From assembly GCA_905203455.1 (NCBI GenBank), contig CAJKVX010000004.1, forward strand, positions 1-27,415: 27,415 bases of DNA. Direction: 5' to 3'. Below are positions 24,097 through 27,415 of the stretch, in pieces. Position 1 is the first letter of the stretch. Each line of letters starts with the position of its first letter. Position numbers and translations under genes: made by a program. The stretch comes from an uncultured Eubacteriales bacterium. GTDB taxonomy: Bacteria > Bacillota > Clostridia > Christensenellales > UBA1242. The notes below the pieces were generated by a model. The model searched no databases. It was given only the letters and a program-made list of their open reading frames with translations, and was not told the DNA's origin.

Positions 24097-24972
24097 ATGG
24101 ATTATGAAAGTTTAGAAAAAAGTTTAAAAAATGTTAAAAACGGAAAAGTTTTTTGTCTTGGGCACTCTGTGTTAAGGCGAAAAATTTATGGCGTGTTTTT
24201 TAATTTTGGCTCAACGCATTCAGTTTTAATTCATGGTGCAATTCACGCACGCGAGCACATAGCAAGCGACCTTGTGTGTTATTTAATAAAACAAGCAGAT
24301 GAAAACTTTGAAAGTTTAAAAGGTGAAATTCCAAATATCTTGTTTGTTCCAATGGTTAACCCTGATGGGGTAATGCTTTGCATTTATGGGCTAAAAAGTG
24401 TTAAAAACACCAAATTTTGGCCGTTTTTAATTGAACTTAATAATAAAAGTGAAGATTTTTCTCTTTTTAAAGCAAACGCAAATGGGGTTGATTTAAATAA
24501 TAATTTTGATGCAGATTTTGGGCTTGACCCAAGATACAGTCCCTTTCCGTCAAGCCATGGATACCCCTCAACACATTTTGAAAGTGAACCTGAAAGCAGA
24601 ACGCTTGCAAAAGTGGCAAGAACAATTAAACCATTGTTTACAATAAGTTACCACAGCAAGGGCGAAGAGATTTATTATAATTTTAAAATTGGTGCAAAAA
24701 AATTAAAATTTCACAGAAAAAATGCAAAAATATTTGCAAAAATGTTAAAATATAAATTAATTGAAGATTGTGGGGCTAGTTGTGGGGGATTTAAAGATTA
24801 TTGCATTGATAAACTTAAAATCCCTTCAATAACGGTTGAGGCGTGTAGTGACAAATTAAGTTATCCACTTGGCAAAGAGGCATATTTAGATTTGGTTTTA
24901 CGGCACAAAAATTTTTTTAAGGCGCTTAAAAAAAGTTACAATTACATTTTAAAACACAAAGATAAATTTTAA
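24097..24972 (+). CDS. M14-family zinc carboxypeptidase-like protein
   Basis: This is an M14-type metallopeptidase of 291 residues with no signal peptide. Zinc ligands His50 and Glu53 are in 'GAIHAREHIASD' and His186 is in 'ISYHSKGEEIYY'. The catalytic Glu is Glu248 in 'ITVEACSD'. The substrate-carboxylate motif, usually GVDLNRN, reads GVDLNNN at 130-136, so the Arg is Asn. Clostridial relatives that act on the gamma-D-glutamyl-diaminopimelate bond of peptidoglycan often vary here, so cell-wall peptide recycling is the best guess, not proof. It lies 8 nt after rlmH and 25 nt before the tadA ATG. The SD is weak (AAGAA). Confidence 0.85.
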   Translation: MDYESLEKSLKNVKNGKVFCLGHSVLRRKIYGVFFNFGSTHSVLIHGAIHAREHIASDLVCYLIKQADENFESLKGEIPNILFVPMVNPDGVMLCIYGLKSVKNTKFWPFLIELNNKSEDFSLFKANANGVDLNNNFDADFGLDPRYSPFPSSHGYPSTHFESEPESRTLAKVARTIKPLFTISYHSKGEEIYYNFKIGAKKLKFHRKNAKIFAKMLKYKLIEDCGASCGGFKDYCIDKLKIPSITVEACSDKLSYPLGKEAYLDLVLRHKNFFKALKKSYNYILKHKDKF

Positions 24973-24976
24973 AAGC

Positions 24977-24982
24977 AAGGAG
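24977..24982 (+). promoter_or_regulatory. Ribosome binding site of tadA, better placed for an ATT start
   Basis: AAGGAG ends 15 nt before the ATG at 24998 but 6 nt before an in-frame ATT at 24989. The spacing favours the ATT or a suboptimal ATG. Confidence 0.5.
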
Positions 24983-24997
24983 AATTTTATTAAACAA

Positions 24998-25480
24998 ATG
25001 AACAGTTTAGATGAAGGGTTTGTTGACGAAGCAATTAGGCTTGCAAAAAAGGCAAAGCAGTTTGATGAAGTGCCAGTTGGGGCGGTGATAGTTAAAGATG
25101 GAAAGATTATTGCAAAAGCCTTTAACAAAAAAGAACACAAAAAAAGAGTAACGGCGCATGCTGAAATTTTGGCCATTGAAAAGGCAAGCAAAAAACTTAA
25201 AGATTTCAGGTTAAATGGTTGCACAATTTTTGTCACTCTTGAACCATGCTTAATGTGCTTTGGGGCAATTGTTAGTGCAAGAATTGAAAGGCTGGTTTAC
25301 TGCGCAAGCAAAAACCAAGAAAATGTTATTTCTTCAAACGAATTAGCACAAAGGTGCGGGCTTAACCATAACATTAAAATTGAGAAATTTGAGAAAAATG
25401 GTGAGGCTGAAAAGATACTTTCAGATTATTTTGCAGAAAAAAGAAATAAAAACTTACAAGAAAACAAAAAAATTGATTAA
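24998..25480 (+). CDS. tadA: tRNA-specific adenosine deaminase TadA
   Basis: TadA deaminates the wobble adenosine of tRNA-Arg (ACG) to inosine. The zinc-dependent deaminase core has HAE at residues 54-56 and PCLMC at 83-87 (Cys84, Cys87). Catalytic Glu56, 'EVPVGAVIV' and the family block 'ERLVYCASK' are also present. The 160 residues are normal and there is no truncation. It is the last gene of the walJ-to-tadA run. The ATG start is the conservative choice, but the strong SD is 15 nt away and points to an in-frame ATT three codons upstream. In many Firmicutes tadA is followed by the SRP RNA gene and dnaX; neither is seen here. Confidence 0.94.
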   Translation: MNSLDEGFVDEAIRLAKKAKQFDEVPVGAVIVKDGKIIAKAFNKKEHKKRVTAHAEILAIEKASKKLKDFRLNGCTIFVTLEPCLMCFGAIVSARIERLVYCASKNQENVISSNELAQRCGLNHNIKIEKFEKNGEAEKILSDYFAEKRNKNLQENKKID

Positions 25481-25529
25481 AAAGTGCAAAAAGTGCAAAA
25501 CAGAATGTAAAAAGTAATTAAATTTTGGG

Positions 25530-25559
25530 TGGGCAACTAAATTGGTTTGCCTATTTTTT
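25530..25559 (+). terminator. Intrinsic terminator after tadA
   Basis: TGGGCAA (25530-25536) pairs with TTGCCTA (25547-25553), including one G-T pair, with a 10-nt loop and TTTTTT after. It lies 50 bp past the tadA stop. Confidence 0.7.
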
Positions 25560-25608
25560 GTTGTAAAACTGAAATTTAGGGGAATAATTTAAAAAATATT
25601 TTATTGGT

Positions 25609-25637
25609 TTGACAAGTTATTATGATGTTTTTATAAT
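25609..25637 (+). promoter_or_regulatory. Consensus promoter of the GlmU-like/pth unit
   Basis: A perfect TTGACA (25609-25614), a 17-bp spacer and a perfect TATAAT (25632-25637) are followed by the SD GAGGTGAG and the ATG at 25655. It is the closest match to consensus in the window. Confidence 0.9.
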
Positions 25638-25654
25638 TAATTAGAGGTGAGATA

Positions 25655-26731
25655 ATGGTTACAGATGTTATAACAAAACCAAAATTACAGCAAACTTTGG
25701 GCAAGGAGTTTGACATTGCCTGTTTTGTTTTGCTTTGTGACAATAAAAATTTTAACACAAGTAAGCCATCTTATGCTCTTGACCTTTTAGGAAAACCTAC
25801 TTTTGAATGGGTAACAAGGGTTTGCCCAACAAGGCCTGTTACCATTGAGTGCAAACTTGAAGATAATCCGCTTGAAGTTATAAGACCATATTTAAGGGAA
25901 AGGGAATATACCTTGGTGTTATATGGCGACACTCCGCTGCTTACACGAGCAAATATTGATAACATTTTAGAGTTTGTTGCAAGCAAGGGGCTTAATGTTT
26001 GCAAACTGACCCGCGGATATGTTTTTAGAACTGAATTTATAAAAAGGGTTGATGAAATTTTTTCACCACAAACATATTACTTTAATGAAGATGAATTTCA
26101 AGTGGCAAACAATCTTTCAGAGTTTTCAGAAATTGCAAGCATTTTGCAACAAAGGATAATAAAATTTCATCAGTCACGCGGGGTTGAGTTTGATAACCCA
26201 AGCAGTGTTTACATTGAAAGTGATGTTGCAATTGGTTCAGGTTGCAAAATTTCAACAGGGGTTTATCTTTCAGGTGAAACTGAAATAGGCGACAATGTCT
26301 TTATTGGAAGCAATGCAAAAATTTCAAATAGCAAAATTGGAAATTTTTCAAGTATTCTTGACTGCAAAATTTATGACAGTGTTATAAAAGATAATTGTTC
26401 GGTTGCAGATAATGTGGTGATTGATGCGGGAAGTTTTGTTGGTTCATTTTCAACCATTGGAACTAATTGTTCAATTTCTGCAACAAGCATTGCACAAAAT
26501 GTGAAAATTGGGTCAATGTGCAATTTAACAAATGCAAGAATTTACAGAGAGGCACAGATTGGCTCGTGCGTTAAAGTTCTTGGAGAGAAAGACAGTGTTT
26601 CAAGAATTTTGCGTGGGGCAAAGGTTGGCGATTGCTCGATAATTGGCAGCAATGTGGCAGTTAAAGAACAAACTGAGGTGCCAATTGCTACAACACTTAT
26701 TAAAACTGATGATGATGTGGAGAACATATGA
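25655..26731 (+). CDS. GlmU-like left-handed beta-helix protein with reduced nucleotidyltransferase domain
   Basis: This 358-residue protein resembles GlmU (normally about 455) but is shortened in both halves. The N-terminal part (about 15-180) keeps 'VLYGDTPLLT' at 88-97 and 'QVANNLSEFSEIASILQQRI' before the helix domain. It lacks the nucleotide-binding LxAGxGTRM loop; the matching place reads 'VLLCDNKNFNTSKPS'. From about 183 to 335 runs a hexapeptide left-handed beta-helix ('YIESDVAIGSGCKI', 'EIGDNVFIGSNAKI'). The acetyltransferase motif with the catalytic His of GlmU is not visible. Both GlmU activities are therefore doubtful, and a reduced or repurposed paralogue is likely. A consensus promoter and SD precede it, and the stop overlaps the pth ATG (ATGA). 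Confidence 0.7.
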   Translation: MVTDVITKPKLQQTLGKEFDIACFVLLCDNKNFNTSKPSYALDLLGKPTFEWVTRVCPTRPVTIECKLEDNPLEVIRPYLREREYTLVLYGDTPLLTRANIDNILEFVASKGLNVCKLTRGYVFRTEFIKRVDEIFSPQTYYFNEDEFQVANNLSEFSEIASILQQRIIKFHQSRGVEFDNPSSVYIESDVAIGSGCKISTGVYLSGETEIGDNVFIGSNAKISNSKIGNFSSILDCKIYDSVIKDNCSVADNVVIDAGSFVGSFSTIGTNCSISATSIAQNVKIGSMCNLTNARIYREAQIGSCVKVLGEKDSVSRILRGAKVGDCSIIGSNVAVKEQTEVPIATTLIKTDDDVENI

Positions 26732-27300
26732 AATTAATAGTTGGTCTGGGAAATATTGGCAGAATTTATGAAGATACATACCATAATGTTGGTTTTTTAG
26801 TGGCTGACAGAATTGCAAGAAAACTTAACATTAGGTTTAATAAAAAAGAATGTGAAAGCGACATTGCAACTGCAACAATTGAAAATGAAAAAATCATTAT
26901 TGCAAAACCAAGAACTTACATGAATGACAGCGGAAGGGCAGTAAGTTTGTTTTTAAAAAAATATCCTTGTTTGCAAGTTGCAAGCGACATTATAATTATT
27001 TATGACGACATTGACTTGCCTGCGGGGGAAGTTAAAATTAAAGAGATTGGGGGCCCAGGGTCTCACAATGGCGTTAAAAGTGTGTTTTCAGTTTTAAAAA
27101 CTCGCAATTTTAGAAAAGTTAGAGTTGGCATTAATGAAAAACCTGATAATGTTAGCATGGTTGAGTTTGTGCTTTCAAAAATTAAACCTAAAAGTGTTAT
27201 AAGGCAGGGCATTGCTCTTGCTGGGGACAGTTTGGTTGAATTTTTAACAAAGCAGAAAAGTTACAGTGAAGTTATGAATGAAGTTAATTCACGCTTTTAA
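26728..27300 (+). CDS. pth: Peptidyl-tRNA hydrolase
   Basis: Pth cleaves peptidyl-tRNA released from stalled ribosomes and recycles the tRNA. The 190 residues are normal. Catalytic and tRNA-contact residues are Asn9, His19, Asn66, Asp93 and Asn114, in 'IVGLGN', 'TYHNVGF', 'TYMNDSG', 'IIYDDIDLPAG' and 'SHNGVKS'. Two usually conserved positions differ: GNPG reads GNIG, and the Arg of TRHN is Tyr. The ATG overlaps the upstream stop as ATGA, so translation is coupled to the GlmU-like gene; a glmU-pth neighbourhood is common in Firmicutes. No terminator is visible before the window ends. Confidence 0.95.
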   Translation: MKLIVGLGNIGRIYEDTYHNVGFLVADRIARKLNIRFNKKECESDIATATIENEKIIIAKPRTYMNDSGRAVSLFLKKYPCLQVASDIIIIYDDIDLPAGEVKIKEIGGPGSHNGVKSVFSVLKTRNFRKVRVGINEKPDNVSMVEFVLSKIKPKSVIRQGIALAGDSLVEFLTKQKSYSEVMNEVNSRF

Positions 27301-27415
27301 CATTTAAAATTTTGATTGTGTTTTATCTTTTTATGTAACTTTGTTTGTGTTTTGCTTTTTGGTTTTTTAAATTTTTGCAAGTGGTTTTTGTTTTGAAACA
27401 AGGTCTAAATAAAAA

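Noticed and set aside
25481..25654. Possible SRP RNA after tadA, as in Bacillus
   Set aside because: Only a terminator and a promoter are found; the conserved SRP domain IV bases are absent and the space is too small and AT-rich.
1..27415. Alternative genetic code with TGA as a sense codon
   Set aside because: All large genes are full length under the standard code, and TGA serves as the stop of the GlmU-like gene in an ATGA overlap with pth.

Overview
The window is AT-rich chromosomal DNA with dense, short-spaced genes, good Shine-Dalgarno (SD) sites and intrinsic terminators. It carries hallmark low-GC Gram-positive genes: a DnaD-domain protein plus DnaI-type helicase loader, WalJ (YycJ), RlmH, a DUF1846 protein and a clostridial-type glycerol-3-phosphate dehydrogenase cluster with DUF1667. 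I infer an uncultured Bacillota, most likely a Clostridia relative. The standard code fits: TGA is used as a stop at 26729-26731 and the large genes read through without internal TGA. I see no phage, IS element, CRISPR array or other sign of recent transfer.

Layout. 1-2000: a DUF1846 gene whose 5' end lies outside the window, then a minus-strand tRNA-Met/tRNA-Glu unit with its own promoter and terminator. 2050-2478: a small membrane-anchored protein. 2863-8485: a divergent glycerol module. On the minus strand are glycerol kinase and a monoacylglycerol-lipase-like hydrolase. On the plus strand is a tightly overlapping three-gene unit: a GlpA-like dehydrogenase with a [2Fe-2S] domain, an FAD/NAD oxidoreductase and DUF1667. 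Together they would release glycerol from acylglycerols, phosphorylate it and oxidise it. 8820-9611: an unrecognised single-gene unit. 9942-12004: aspartokinase and DapA, the first and third steps of lysine/diaminopimelate synthesis. 12421-15028 (minus): a primosome operon of a DnaD-like protein with four repeats, a DnaI/DnaC-like ATPase and a 65-residue protein. 15164-19874: SbcD and SbcC. 20168-21664: an M1-family metallopeptidase with an export signal. 21717-25480: WalJ, a CPBP membrane protease, RlmH, an M14 zinc peptidase and TadA in one direction. 25655-27300: a shortened GlmU-like protein overlapping peptidyl-tRNA hydrolase.

Most of the window is recognisable housekeeping sequence, and I found no convincing wholly new multi-gene system. 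The items most worth a second look are the four-repeat DnaD protein, the GlmU-like protein that lacks the visible signatures of both GlmU activities, the lipase paired with glycerol kinase, the orphan 263-residue protein, and a five-unit imperfect 19-bp tandem repeat upstream of the M1 peptidase. Several gene starts are corrected from SD position: the GlpA-like gene, aspartokinase, the DnaD-like gene and SbcC. TadA may use a rare ATT start.
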